Translations under genes and position numbers: made by a program
Notes under the pieces: generated by a model
What the model saw: only the letters and a program-made list of their open reading frames with translations
Told to the model about the DNA's origin: nothing
Databases searched by the model: none
In this document: in pieces, positions 35,401 through 46,719 of the stretch
Numbering within the stretch: position 1 is the stretch's first letter
Layout of the letters: each line of letters opens with the position of its first letter
Source: Macrostomum hystrix
Taxonomy: Eukaryota > Platyhelminthes > Macrostomidae
Direction: 5' to 3'
Length of the DNA: 64,000 nucleotides
Assembly (NCBI GenBank): GCA_950097015.1
Contig: CATNEN010000038.1
Span: 33,752,501 to 33,816,500 of the forward strand

Positions 35401-36287
35401 ATTTTGCACGAAAGCCACGGTCGATTGAGTGCGTGGGTCTTTGGAAGGCAACTGAGTTTAGATTGTTTATTTTGTACTTGGCGCCAATTGTTTTAGCTGG
35501 AAACGTCCCTGAATCTGTGTATCAATTATTTCTTTCTCTGCATTCGTTTGTTTTCCTATTGTCGCATCCTTTGGTTTGTCAAACGTACTGCTCTTATGCC
35601 GAAGATTTGGCAAAGCACATTGTTAATGAATGTGCAATTATTTGGGGTGACGAGTTTATCGTGTACACTGTGCATTCAATAATTCATATTCCTTCAGAAG
35701 TTCGTCGACGTGGTCCGTTGGATAGTTTTAGTTGCTTTTGGGGCGAAAATTTTATCCGCTTTATTACCCAGTTTGTTCGCAGTCCACGTTTTGCTCTCGA
35801 GCAGACTGTGAAGCGAATTCTGGAGAGAGATGTGACTCTCGGTTTTTTTCCTAAGCACATGTGTTCTATTCAGTCGCCTTTTGAATATTCCGATCCAATT
35901 GCATCTTCGAATGTAGACTTCTCATTGCAAGGAGTTCAGACATTTGGTATTTACCGTAAAGTTAGTCTTGTATTGCGTGGAACGTATATATCTGTTGCTA
36001 ATCCAGACTGCTATATTTTAACTCGAGATGGATTTGCAGTTGTAGTCACTCATATAATTTCTACTCATGTCGGTTGTATTTTCGTTGGCAAGAAATTTAT
36101 TCAGCAAACCGCCCTCTACGACGAAACTTTCGACTCAATGTCTCTGCACATTTCCGTTGTCAATACTTTAAGCAACTCACTCGTAACTGTACGATGGACT
36201 GATTTCTATGGTAAAGCGATGCTTGTAAGTCTCAAAAATCGTTCCTGCATTCTCCCTATTTTACATACATTGGTCGACTGTGCGTAG
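30497..36287 (+). CDS. Tnp2-type transposase of element III, spliced
   Basis: Exons that fit by phase: one ending at 30716 (SEDTVVV, donor GTAAAT), 33945-34172 (GASKRTVQRHIKRSYEEAA, donor GTAAGA) and 34447-36287 (main exon). All junctions are phase 1. The main exon has the Tnp2 blocks VDGAKVHNSTTYTLWPVLG, GLYYGTGKPLSASDF, CDSPARSFV, a Cys pair in YFGCDKC, FPLDPMHLIYEG and HIPSEVRRRGPLDSF, and ends at TAG 36285-36287. The start is uncertain: ATG 30497 or an acceptor at 30534. The long second intron holds the LINE. No stop or frameshift is seen, so the protein may be complete. It is predicted to mobilise element III and relatives with the same ends. Confidence 0.7.
30945..32417 (+). mobile_element. 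5'-truncated LINE ending in (TAA)n
   Basis: The insert starts right after a TA microsatellite (30928-30949) and ends in about ten TAA units (32388-32417). A TAA-repeat tail is typical of I/Nimb-group non-LTR retrotransposons. Only the 3' part of ORF2 remains. It sits in an intron of the element III transposase, in the same orientation. Confidence 0.7.
30950..32155 (+). pseudogene. LINE reverse transcriptase, C-terminal part
   Basis: The open frame begins inside the reverse transcriptase at the catalytic YCDD box (YCDDLVIFGENPRELQKGLD). It continues through the thumb region (KLEINMQKTKVI, WKYLGFHI) to a Cys/His motif CSKCKTEVENEVHFLFKC near the C-terminus and stops at 32155. The palm, fingers, endonuclease and ORF1 are missing. 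The 400 codons have no internal stop, which suggests a fairly recent, dead-on-arrival insertion. Clade assignment rests mainly on the TAA tail. Confidence 0.75.
32418..33944. other. long AT-rich intron of element III, no gene seen
   Basis: No supported frame. Low-complexity AT-rich DNA. Confidence 0.5.
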
Positions 36288-36786
36288 CTTCTACGCACAT
36301 CAAGCATTTCTCTGCAAATGTTTGGAAGCAACTGAATGAACTCTCTGTCTGACTTCTTCTAGCTAGCTGCTTTCTCATTCAGCAAATGTTGGTTTCATTT
36401 TTAGCCACTCCCACTGAGTAAGCAGGTAATATTAGAAAATATAAATGTTTGTGGGAAGAACATACTATCATTTCACGCTGTCACTAATTTCATGCTTTCA
36501 TATTAAATTCTTTCCAACAATCGCATATAGACCTAGACATGATTAGGCATAGACATGCGAAATATATGACAGTCCCTTTTTAGATGGTTTTCTTTGCTTC
36601 GCAAAATGGTTTTGCTGTTTGTTAACAGATTTTTAGTGAAGGTAGGCTTCTGAAATATATGCGTTGCGTTTTCACCCATAGTACTATAAAATAATAAAGG
36701 AAAATGTGTTCCGATCCGATAGCTTTTCTAACTTTGCTTTGTTTCCCTCCAACTTTTATTTCAGCATATTCGGGCCAAGTCTATGA

Positions 36787-39640
36787 ATGAGTCTAAACGA
36801 CCTGAATGCATTTGTTGTTGTTCGCTTCAATGAAACTGAAGAAATTGAAATCGTTCGTCGTTCCTGGCTTCAGGGCAGCGACAGCGTCTTGTGCCCTCCC
36901 CTGAAAAAGTTCAAGGCTTGCTTGACAAACCAGTCGAAGTCAGTCCCAGACGATAGTTGGTTGCCTTACAAAGTCGACATCATTGGATCGAGAGGTGAGT
37001 TTATGTGCTAATGCAGAATTATTTTCAAATAGGTAGATTATATATGATATGCCTATGATTACATATGAAGCCAGTCTTAAGTGCAATTATTGTACTATTT
37101 TCTTGTATACATTAGAAAAAAGTACTTCAATGTGGCTCCTATTATCTACATCGGGGGGTTGATATTTTTTCTTGTTTAATTAGATGTGGGATGACTAAGT
37201 CCCACGTGAAAGCGAATTTTCATAGCTAATAATAAAGGATGTAATTTTATATAGTGTACATGTACATGTGTCTATTCCCCTTCATGCAGATCAATTTCCC
37301 GCTGCTGTCTACCTGCGGAAGCGGTACGAGAGTCGGGAAGAAGTTGATTCTACTGATATAGATGCTCCACGAAGAATTCAATTTGTCGACCACTATTACA
37401 ATGAGAATTTCGACATTGAGACTCGAAAAACCGGCCGAAAGAGAACGACAAAGAGCAAATCCTCTACACTGGGTAACAGCCGGAGTGCTGGACAGTCGTC
37501 AGCGCCACCAAAGTTTCAACCTGATGGCACGAGGCCACCTTTGACAATAAGCAGCAGTTCGAATTTGGCTTCCATCCAACATGAAGCCATCTTGGCAAGC
37601 GCAGTTCATGCTACTACATCGAGTCTGAGCCCGTTTTCACAGTCTTCTTGTGGCAGCTTCAGCACCAGCACCAATTTAGCTGCATCTGCCGCGGCCTCTC
37701 CGATGGGGCATGGAATCCAGCACCATCCTGCTTCTGCTGCATCTGCCGCGGCCTCTCCGATGGGGCATGGAATCCAGCACCATCCTGCTTCTGCTGCAGC
37801 TGCCGCGGCCTCTCCGATGGGGCATGGAATCCAGCACCATCCTGCTTCTGCTGCAGCTGCCGCGGCCTCTCCGATGGGGCATGGAATCCAGCACCATCCT
37901 GCTTCTGCTGCATCTGCCGCGGCCTCTCCGATGGGGCATGGAATCCAGCACCATCCTGCTTCTGCTGCAGCTGCCGCGGCCTCTCCGATGGGGCATGGAA
38001 TCCAGCACCATCCTGCTTCTGCTGCAGCTGCCGCGGCCTCTCCGATGGGGCATGGAATCCAGCACCATCCTGCTTCTGCTGCAGCTGCCGCGGCCTCTCC
38101 GATGGGGCATGGAATCCAGCACCATCCTGCTTCTGCTGCAGCTGCCGCGGCCTCTGCGATTGGCGTTTACGACGCGAGCCGTGCAGACATATTGGACTTT
38201 CTAGTGACAGCCGTGCGGCGGATTGAAAGTAAGCCAGCTAAAAAAATTTCTTTCGCTACTGAGGCGCTGATATAAGAAAATTTAGAAGTTCTAATCCGAG
38301 CTCTTCATTTCCAGAATTAAGTAAAGTTACGATTTAAATTAAAATGGCGTAATGCACTATTAAACATTCAGCTCCGCATGATTCTGAGTTTTGCTGCGAT
38401 TTACACTTTTTAATTTGTACTTAACGTTTCGGAGGTTCATCTGGTTTGTATAGAGAATAATCTATTTGAGTCACTAACTGACTATTATCCCTGACTGGCT
38501 GATACATCTTCTCGATAATTTTCTTCATTTTAGCAACCCAGCGCGCGATGCATGGTGCGATTTGTGGCCTGGCTACAGAGGTGAAAGACTTTCACCTGCA
38601 GTTTCTTGCTCTGCAGAACTCTTCGTCTCGTAGTACAGGTGCAAACTCCAGCAATGCCCAGCACGGCCAACAGCCAACCGACAGGCCTATACTTCAAGAT
38701 CTGCCATTTACCGAAGTCGATAAACTGACTGAGTGGGCCACACGACTAACAAGTGATCGAGGCTGCTTAAATGATGCAGTGAGTGCTAGTATTTTTGTAT
38801 GATTTTTATCATTGCACGATTTACAAAAGCGACTGGATGCCGCTTAACTGCCGCATGTATTTTATGAGAGAATATAACACATTACAAGACATGACTATTA
38901 ATGTGTAATGTCTTGTAGTTTATTAATTCAATTTCTAGTCTACCATTCGAATTCATTCCACACATTTCAGTTTCTGTTCTTCAAGCGGCTTACCAGCAAA
39001 ACTCTAATGAAGTCCGTCGCTAATATCTTATACCACATCATGGATGACAAGCTTGCTCATCAGTTCAGTCTCCGTGGTGCCAAGCGTTCTGGCGTTTCCA
39101 AGTATTGCTTTGAGTCAACTGGCCTGCTGCCTTTTATCAAAAGTAAGCAACATAATGGTGCTTAGGATTTTGTCTCTTCTATGATAAAATGTGTATTTAA
39201 GCTGCTTAGTTAAATATATATCAATTCTGTACGTCCATATCTAGATACTAATCTACTTTGGGTAAGCAAAACTAATGGGCAGTATTTACCTACTTTTAGA
39301 CGTCGTGTGGAGTGTTCACAAAGACGCCAAAGGCGAGGCCATTGAATCCGCGGTGGGCGAACATCTGCGCCACTCAGGCACTCGGTTCCGCCGAAAAAGG
39401 TGCTCACAGCAGTCCGCACAGCGTCCGACTGGAGAACTTCGGAACTCGGCTGCAGGCCCAAGGAGCACTCGGCAAAGCGGAGGTGACGGCGCAGACATGA
39501 ACACTGACGGCGATGCAAGTGGCGAGAGCGACAGCAGTTCTGACGACGAGGGCGCTCACGACAGCAGCGAAGATAATGACAATGGCGGCCAACGATTTGA
39601 AGTCATCAACGTTGACGGTTGTACACTTACTCAACTTTGA
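36787..39640 (+). CDS. DUF4806-type partner protein of element III, five exons
   Basis: Exons 36787-36994, 37290-38228, 38534-38778, 38971-39142 and 39300-39640 join in phases 1, 1, 0 and 1 with standard splice sites, giving about 630 residues. The N-terminus (VVVRFNETEEIEIVRRSWLQ, then CPPLKKFK) resembles the first domain common in DUF4806 and BEN transposon proteins. The second exon has basic RKTGRKRTTKSK and eight 19-residue repeats. The last three exons form the DUF4806 region: LPFTEVDKLTEWATRL, KTLMKSVANILYHIMDDKLA, VVWSVHKDAKGEAIESAVGE. The tail is very acidic. AATAAA follows at 39678. The biochemical role of DUF4806 is unknown to me; as a fixed neighbour of the transposase it may bind DNA or the transposase. 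Confidence 0.7.
37682..38150 (+). repeat. 57-bp coding minisatellite, 8 units plus a partial
   Basis: Eight nearly identical 57-base units encode the 19-residue repeat ASAAASPMGHGIQHHPASA. Units differ mainly at one codon (TCT or GCT). Because 57 is divisible by three, other frames also stay open and mimic genes. It lies in exon 2 of the DUF4806-type gene. Confidence 0.95.
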
Positions 39641-39677
39641 GTAAATAGGAGTTCAGACTTCACGGGATTGGTGGCTT

Positions 39678-39683
39678 AATAAA
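39678..39683 (+). terminator. poly(A) signal AATAAA of the DUF4806-type gene
   Basis: AATAAA lies 38 bases after the stop codon. Confidence 0.55.
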
Positions 39684-40573
39684 ACTAGTTGTTCTAAGTT
39701 CTAAGAACAAAGATCAGTATAGACTCGCTCTAGGTTAGGTGAATCTCTTTGGAGGCTATAGCTGTTTTTAATCATCGCCATCAGATCTCTAGTTATCTTT
39801 GCATCTTTTCTGAACGACATGTCTGTTTTGCCAGCATGCAAATAGCAGTTGCCATTAATAATAGTTTTGCGAATCTCTTATTTTCCTGCTAACTTTTTTA
39901 TTCATTAAAAGAAACACTGCAGGTTGCAGCTTGCAGTCACACACAAAGATACACATCATGCGCATCTAATGTAGTAAATATTTTTATTGCTTTCTTGACC
40001 TACTAATGGTAACCGTCTGATCTGATGTGTTTACGATAAAACAAAAAAAATTAATGGTGCTCATTAGCTAATCTTCGCAGACCTTTAAATCGAAACGTTT
40101 TTTGCTATTTTACTTATTCTTTTTAGCAAATGCTAAGTCATGGCCGTATTTTCGTATTATTTCAAGATGTAGGAGTCTCGATTTTTGAACCTGTGTGCAA
40201 GCTACAGATTTTTTACTATGTAGTCAGTGTTACTACCGGTAGAAGTTCCTTAACAACAATCCAAAATTAATGCATGGCATGCGAAAGAAAGACATAAGCA
40301 AGTGTAATAGTAGAGTCGTCGTATATTATAGAATGAAAGTGATACGAAATATATGTAGTATATAGAATAATACACATACATTAGATACTACTAATAGTAG
40401 ACACGACGACTACATGTTGCACAGATGTTGATGTATGTTGATTTTGCAATGTTGATGCGTCAACCATTCTGCAACGTTGTTTTGCGCGACAAACGGTCGC
40501 TTCTAGCAACGTTTACCACTTGTTGCGCGTCAACATTTCTACAACATTCCCGCAACATAAATGGCACTAGGGG
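39684..40573. repeat. 3' flank and subterminal repeats of element III
   Basis: No gene. From 40410 to 40573 the DNA is packed with CAACATT/AATGTTG and GCGTCAAC words in both orientations, ending in TGGCACTAGGGG. Confidence 0.6.
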
Positions 40574-40675
40574 CAACATTCCTGCGCGCGACATTTGCAA
40601 CCATTGAGCAACATTGCTCGAATGTTTTCCGTCAACATTCCTGCAACATTCCTGCAACGTAACTTGCACCAGGGG
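40574..40675 (+). mobile_element. right end of the older relic element split by element III
   Basis: Starting with the CAA target copy, the sequence continues with CAACATTCCTGC and GCAACATT words and ends TTGCACCAGGGG, a variant of the element III terminus. If element III and one CAA are removed, it joins directly to 29820-29884, giving one continuous subterminal region. The element's left end was not found. Confidence 0.55.
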
Positions 40676-40799
40676 ACTGGATTTCTGTGGGTCAGTCCCC
40701 TACTGCCAGTTTATGTTGTAGAAATATTGACAGTGTTGCACAGATATTGCCGTGACGTTTTATATTGCTGCTTCATTATACCAATGTTGACGTGACAAT

Positions 40800-43055
40800 A
40801 TTTTATTTTATAGTGGTAATTTGCTATGAGTCTGCTTATAGTAGGCCATATGACACATGACTTTGCTCAACAATAAATAAATCATGATCTCATTACGCAG
40901 ATTAAAAAGGCAGCTTTTTATTTAAAAAACGATTTTGACATAAATAATTTGATACTTAAATTTCTAATTCTACTGTTGACTTTTAGACCTTAAATGTTTT
41001 TGTTTTAAGCCGGTAAAATATATTGGTCAATACAATTAATCGGAAGTAGAATTTAAAACATGTAAATAATACAAATTAGTTAATGAATTCCTGAACTGTA
41101 GCCGTATGTCAGATGTGTCAGACTGGGGCCTATTGTAAAGCCTAACTAACACTACTAACTAGCAGACATTTTAGCAAGAGTTCAATCGTTAGTTACCTAA
41201 TTGTCGTTCTTTTCAGAATTATAATTCGACTAAGGCCTAGCCTTGCTCCTACTTAGCCAGGCCCAGGCAGAGGCAGCCAGGCAAAGCTTAGGGTCATCTT
41301 ATAGAGCTAGACCATTCTGTGAGTTAGACTTAGACCTTAATGCCCTAGTAGATGGTACTTGGGGTGAGTTAGACAAGGCCTAAGTAGCTTTATTTAAAGG
41401 TTTTAAGCATTTGACGTGTGACAACTTAAAATGGTTATAGGCCTACAACTTACAAATATTAGGTATTTTTGCATTTAATTTTAGGACTTAGGTATTTAGA
41501 TTTTAGTTATTTAGTTTTAGTTTAGATTATTAAGTATTACAATGGCCTAAATTAGAATTAAAGAATCTATTATCATTTAGAAGAGATTAGAAGTACACTT
41601 AGAATTTTGTAATCCCATTTAGAGTTTTGCTGAGTAGGCCTAGCTTATAAATGTAAATAGGCTATAATAGGCCTATATAGCTATAGGTCAATCTATCTAT
41701 CTAGAATAATTTTCTATGCTCCCTATTCAAAGTAGGTAGTGGCTTGGTGCAGGATATGCTGCCTACTTTGTCATTTGTCTTTTTTCAACTTTATAGAAGT
41801 ACCTAATTAGTCTTTAGGCCTTTTTATTTTCAGATTAGCTAAGCTTACATAGGCCTACCAACTTTATATTTATACTCATGTCACAAAATATGCTAGGCTA
41901 AAACTAAATTCACAATATTTTAATTTATATAGGCATATAGCCTAGGCTTATTAAAATAATGAATATAATGTTAGGGTAAAGTACTATCAACCAAATGAGT
42001 ATTCTTCGAACCAAATAGGGTTATATCATTTTGTTTTTGTGTTACAATTGATGTGCTGTAGACTGCTGAGCAGCCTCCAGGCAATCGGTGAGTCAGGCTG
42101 TTCTAGGTCTGTGGGAGGGCTAGGGTTGGTAGTTAGTGTTTCCCGTGCACTGTCACTTCCGCTCGCCACCCCCCCTCCTCTCTCGTTCTCTCGTTCCAGC
42201 TCTGTCTGCGCACTGAGTCACATTGCACACCATGGTGCAATCGCTTAAGTTCGGAAGAAGACTGGCATAACAACGCTCAAATGCTCCTACTATAAGTAGA
42301 GCACAGTCCGACGAATCCTTGAGATGGTGTTAGTACCGCGGTAGCACAACTTCTGTACGAATATGGCACGTTTCTGTCCTCCAGTCTTCATGCGTTTCAC
42401 ATCGATTGTGTTCTTTTGCAATCTTTGTATCTTGTCTGCTAACATTATTGTGAAGCAAGGCCGTGTGTTGCATTTAGAAGCATAGCACATCGCCAGGCTT
42501 CAGAGCAGGGAACCAAAGTAGCAGGAATTACTGCTAGAGCCTAAATAGCGACCGAGGAAATTAGGTAATCTAGCCTGACTACCGGGTTGCTCCACTGCTA
42601 CGAGGCATTCAGTGTTGAGGCCGGTATAAACTCTCTCTCTCGAAATCTAGTTCCTGTCTTGGTTATTTTTACCAATTGTGTGTGCCACGCTACCACAGGT
42701 ACAACACAATTATAAAGCCTTTAATAAAGATAATGGATTGAAACTAGGGATTGCAAAATCCCAGGTTTTTGTGATCCTGGGATTCCAGGATTCAATCCAT
42801 GTGCCTAACACTTTTCTCATCAATGTGCCTAACACAGTATGACTAACAGTTAAGAGCCAACAATGTGTTATAATAACTTTTAAGACCCCATTGGCTATTG
42901 TAGCCAAGATTCAAAACCTGCTAGATTCAAAACCTATTGAAATTATGGAAAATGCAACATTTATTTATAGCCATATTACTTTATTAATGATTGTTCATTT
43001 TTCAGTCTTAGGCAATATTCAACACAAGATAAAGTGCCTATCTAGCCTGATAAAT
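40800..43055. other. AT-rich DNA of element IV, no gene recognised
   Basis: Many TAGGCCTA words. A CT-rich patch at 42120-42200 precedes a short inverted repeat (ATTGCAC..GTGCAAT near 42222). No frame I can support. Confidence 0.4.
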
Positions 43056-43322
43056 ATGGAAGAATCAACAAAGCCTAAGATGGCTAAGAGTAAGCGGACA
43101 GTACAGCGAGAAACACTAGCTGAGTACCACCATCACCAGCAAATTAATACTCAAAAAAGACCTCAAACTCCAAGTCCAATTGATGAAAACCATGGCTTCT
43201 CCAGCACATTCAGTCCAGCTTGCATTGGAAACTATCTGTGGCTCTGATGGTGATGAAATGCAAAGTGAAGTTTCAAGTAGCAATCTCGCCAAAGAACAAG
43301 GACAGGAACAAGAAGGCTCCAG

Positions 43323-45619
43323 TGAAGTGGGTGGGTGTTGCAAGCGCTGACCTGCACTCATGAAATTAGATTCCTAGGGCGGGCGACAGAGTCGACTTAG
43401 ATGACCGCTTAGCTACACGCGAGATTTCGCGGAAAGAGAGAGGAGATGAAGGGAGGTTCAGCGGATGCAGGGAGTGGTCCTATCGGCCTCAGGCTGGCCA
43501 GTCCCACTCGTCCCATAGGCCACAGGCATGACTGCCGTGCCTACCCCTAGCTATGCTCGAAACCGGCTAAAAGTCTAAGAAGAGGGTCGGACTGCCCGGA
43601 ATCGGACAGGGCAGGGCTAACTAGTCTACTGCCGTCAGTAGCATGTAAGTAACTGACTCCTAACCTTGGTAGCGGTGGTCGAAACGGCCCAGGCTCTTGT
43701 CACAGACATGCGGAAAGGCTATTGGCAAAGCGGAAAATGATCTCAGGTAGCGCCACCACCCAATGCGCCTACGTTGCCACCGCAGACATTTGGGAACTTG
43801 GGTCCCCGGAGTACACAGCTCCTAGTTTATCACGCAGATCTAGACAAGCCGAAAAAATAGGGCATTCTGCAACTTCCGTTTTAGACTGGGGTGAGAGCCC
43901 CAGAATGGATCGAGACACGCCTCAAAAGGGGATTCCTGAATTCGCGCTACAGGGGTCTAGAAAGGTGGTACTAAGAACTCGAATGAAAATCCATAGCCGG
44001 AATCCTACTCATGAAACATCAGGCACATTCTTTACATTAGACCGCAGCCTACACATTAAGTAACTAGCAAATCCGAATCTGTGTGAGATGAGGAAATCAG
44101 AGGCTGGAGAGATTAAGCAGAACACTGGCTGAGTGATTATGCAAGCGAAAGATTAAATGATCATCGCCCTCGCTTCCGTGGCGGCAGTTGCGAAAGGCGG
44201 GGAACAGAGGGGAAACTCGATTGGCAGGGGAGCTTGACACGTACTCCTTGATCCGCCAGGAAGAGAGGAAAAACCCGCCAAGGAATTCCCCACCCCTAGC
44301 AGAGAAACACATGCTACACTCCGCATTTTGCTCACAAATCCCTAGCCCCTTATTACTCTTATGCGCGCTTACAGTTGTCTTCCTGCCGCAGCCTTCGGCT
44401 CGGCATCACCAGAACCCGCCCCCTAGGCGATTAGCCACTCATGATCGAGGGCTGTCTAGCGATAAAATGAAAGTGAAAAAGAGACATAGTAAAAGAATTA
44501 AGTTGGTTTTAAAAAAATAGCCCAATAAGTTAAGAGTGCTGTAGATTAGATAGTTTATTAGGCTAAACAAATCCCTAGCTTCCCTCCCACTAAGTGCCGC
44601 CTAACTAAAAGTAAATTGTCCCTTAGGATTAGCAATAACAAACCGCTGCGCGGATTACTTATCTGAATCTCGCTTGGCCGCGTGCTGCAGTCCCTTTGTT
44701 CTCGGGGAGAAGGGATGGGCAAAACAGCAAGGCAGAGAAAGGAAACTTCTGCGAGTTGGCAGGGGCCAACACACTGGGAGCTCAGAGGCTCAATTTAGAG
44801 CTTACCTAAAGAGGTGGCTTGCGCTCAGAGGAATGGAAACAGGCAATGGGCCTGCACTAGCTGCTCGGAGCTCAAGGCTCAAGGGTCTAAGCCCTACGTG
44901 GGTCCGGAAAGGTGCTCTGGGTCCGGTGGGACTCCGGCCCGGCAATGAGATAGGTCCGGGAAAAGGAAAGGAAAAGGTAGTCCTAGGGGCAGCGCAGCGC
45001 GCTTTCTTATATAGTCCTGCAGCACGCCAACCCCGACATCCATCAAAGCAACCCACATTCGCGCCCGCCTGTCAACGGGGAATCGAAGCGGCGATGGCCG
45101 CCCCGATTACCCAATGAACCGACGGCGGGAAACGACAGATGTTCTGCTCGAACAGCCGTCGGCAGTCGGCCAATGATTGTTACTCCGCCGGGACAATGGG
45201 AAGCGCAGGCGCCGACCTGCCTACAGTGACATTTACATGTATCTAAAGGAGGGAGGTCATAAAGTCGAGCTGGGCTCGAATACTGTAAAGAAGAGGGGAC
45301 ATGAAGAATTAATGATCACTCATAATGCCCGAGTGACTCCCAATATCTGATCGCGGTTTGGAGGGGAATTATGACCTAAACTATTCATACAATAAAAGCT
45401 GTGGCCGCGATCAGTCATTCCTACAGGGGTCTAGACAGATCCAGGGAGAGGGGATTCGACGGCTACTTAATTCACCGCCGCCCCAAACCCGGCCCTAAGA
45501 TTAATGATCGTGCTTGCGGCCAGCTGCCATGTGGGTCGCAATTATTAAGTACTTAAAAATTAGAAAAAAATTATGCTGGCTCACATTCCCACTCGATTCC
45601 CGCAGCACACTCAACATCA
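43323..45619 (+). mobile_element. solo LTR, copy C (2297 bp)
   Basis: TGAAGTGGGTGGG to AACATCA, flanked by CCAG on both sides (43319-43322 and 45620-45623). It is nearly identical to copy D over long stretches (for example 43576-43770 and 49414-49608), so these two inserted more recently than A, B and copy 1. It lies exactly at the exon-intron border of a Tnp2-type gene. Confidence 0.85.
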
Positions 45620-46186
45620 CCAGTAAGTTTTCTATAAATTCTATCAGTAAATTTTCAGTAAATGTTGTATCATTTTATTTTTTATTCAGGCAATGGAACC
45701 AATGAAGATTTTTTCTTTTGTAGTTGTGTAGCCTCCTTTAAATCTGTATTAAATTATATATAAATATTTTTCAGCTCTTGCATGATTGCTAGTTGCATGG
45801 GACCCCATGGGATTGTTTGGTAGACACTTTTTACAAGCTACAAATTTGAATATATAGAGGGAAGATAGGCATTTCCAGGGGGGTGTTTCATATAATTTAC
45901 AAGTTACAAGTTACAAGCTACAAGTTTAATAGCTACAAGCTACAAGCTACAAGCAAAAGTGTTTCACAACACTGCTTGTAGATTTCAGCCAAGAATCGTA
46001 CAAGTTTGACAAGCTTGTGCGTCTTCGTCGTCTTCATCTTCATTCACTTCATCGTCTATGGTAAAAACCTACCTATTTGGAGTGGTAGAGAGATAGAGTG
46101 GTAGGTGGTAACGACTCGAAGCTAAAAAGCAAAACTCATTTCATCCACTCTAGCTTCTTACATTCGTCTATTCGCTTTTGCTTACG

Positions 46187-46483
46187 ATGCCTCTCTCTGC
46201 AAGTGAGAAGACGCTTCTGTTAGAGAAGATTCGCGACGTCAAGGGAACTTTATTTGGCGAGTTCACCTCGGTGCTAACTAAAGAGAAACGAACAAACGCA
46301 TGGAAGGATGTCGTCAGGACTTGCCGTGAGGAATATGGTTTCGATTCGTGTCCCGGCATAGACTTTTCCTACTTGCGTGACACCGTTTGGCCAAATAGCA
46401 CAGAACGTGCTACTTTCAGTGTTTACTCCTTCAGTGTTTACTCCTTCTGTTGTTGTACATGTTTCAAAGCTTTTTGTCCGTAA
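46187..46483 (+). CDS. Myb/SANT-like protein of the Harbinger element, shortened
   Basis: The start MPLSASEKTLLLEKIRDVKG, then LFGEFTSVLTKEKR and AWKDVVRTC, matches the N-terminal Myb/SANT-like (MADF-like) DNA-binding domain of Harbinger accessory proteins, which help the transposase reach the nucleus and bind its ends. The frame is under 100 codons and ends in a low-complexity repeat (FSVYSF twice). Full proteins are usually longer, so it is probably truncated or has a missing second exon. Confidence 0.55.
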   Translation: MPLSASEKTLLLEKIRDVKGTLFGEFTSVLTKEKRTNAWKDVVRTCREEYGFDSCPGIDFSYLRDTVWPNSTERATFSVYSFSVYSFCCCTCFKAFCP

Positions 46484-46719
46484 ATTTACTGGTAAATAGT
46501 AAATAGTGAGCAACTTTTCCACGCAATGTCAAAGCGTGACACCGCTAACTCAATCTTAGGTGACACCGCAATACATAATTTGAACTAACTGTTGTTATGC
46601 TTTGCTGGAATTCATTAATTCTTTACTTATTTCTTATTACGCATGGTAGCAACGTCGCAAAAAAACTAACTTCCTGTGCAGTATGTGTTAGCAATGTGCA
46701 CAACAGGAAAGTGTGTCTG

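Larger units (their letters stand above)
29885..40573 (+). mobile_element. Tnp2-type DNA transposon, element III, 10.7 kb, best preserved
   Basis: Perfect 12-bp inverted ends CCCCTAGTGCCA (29885-29896) and its complement (40562-40573) are flanked by CAA on both sides (29882-29884, 40574-40576), a 3-bp target duplication as in EnSpm/CACTA elements. Subterminal DNA is full of GCAACATT, GTTGAC and reverse-complement words. Inside are a Tnp2-type transposase (exons from 30497 to 36287) and a DUF4806-type gene (36787-39640), both apparently open. A truncated LINE (about 30945-32417) lies in an intron. The termini begin CCCCTA rather than CACTA. It is inserted into the end of a related relic. Confidence 0.75.

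Noticed and set aside
37648-38226. Other long frames on both strands over the 57-bp repeat
   Set aside because: The unit length is a multiple of three, which keeps several frames open; only the 37290-38228 frame joins neighbouring exons.
42290-42490. 66-codon minus-strand frame
   Set aside because: No splice signals, homology or neighbouring exons; length is within chance.
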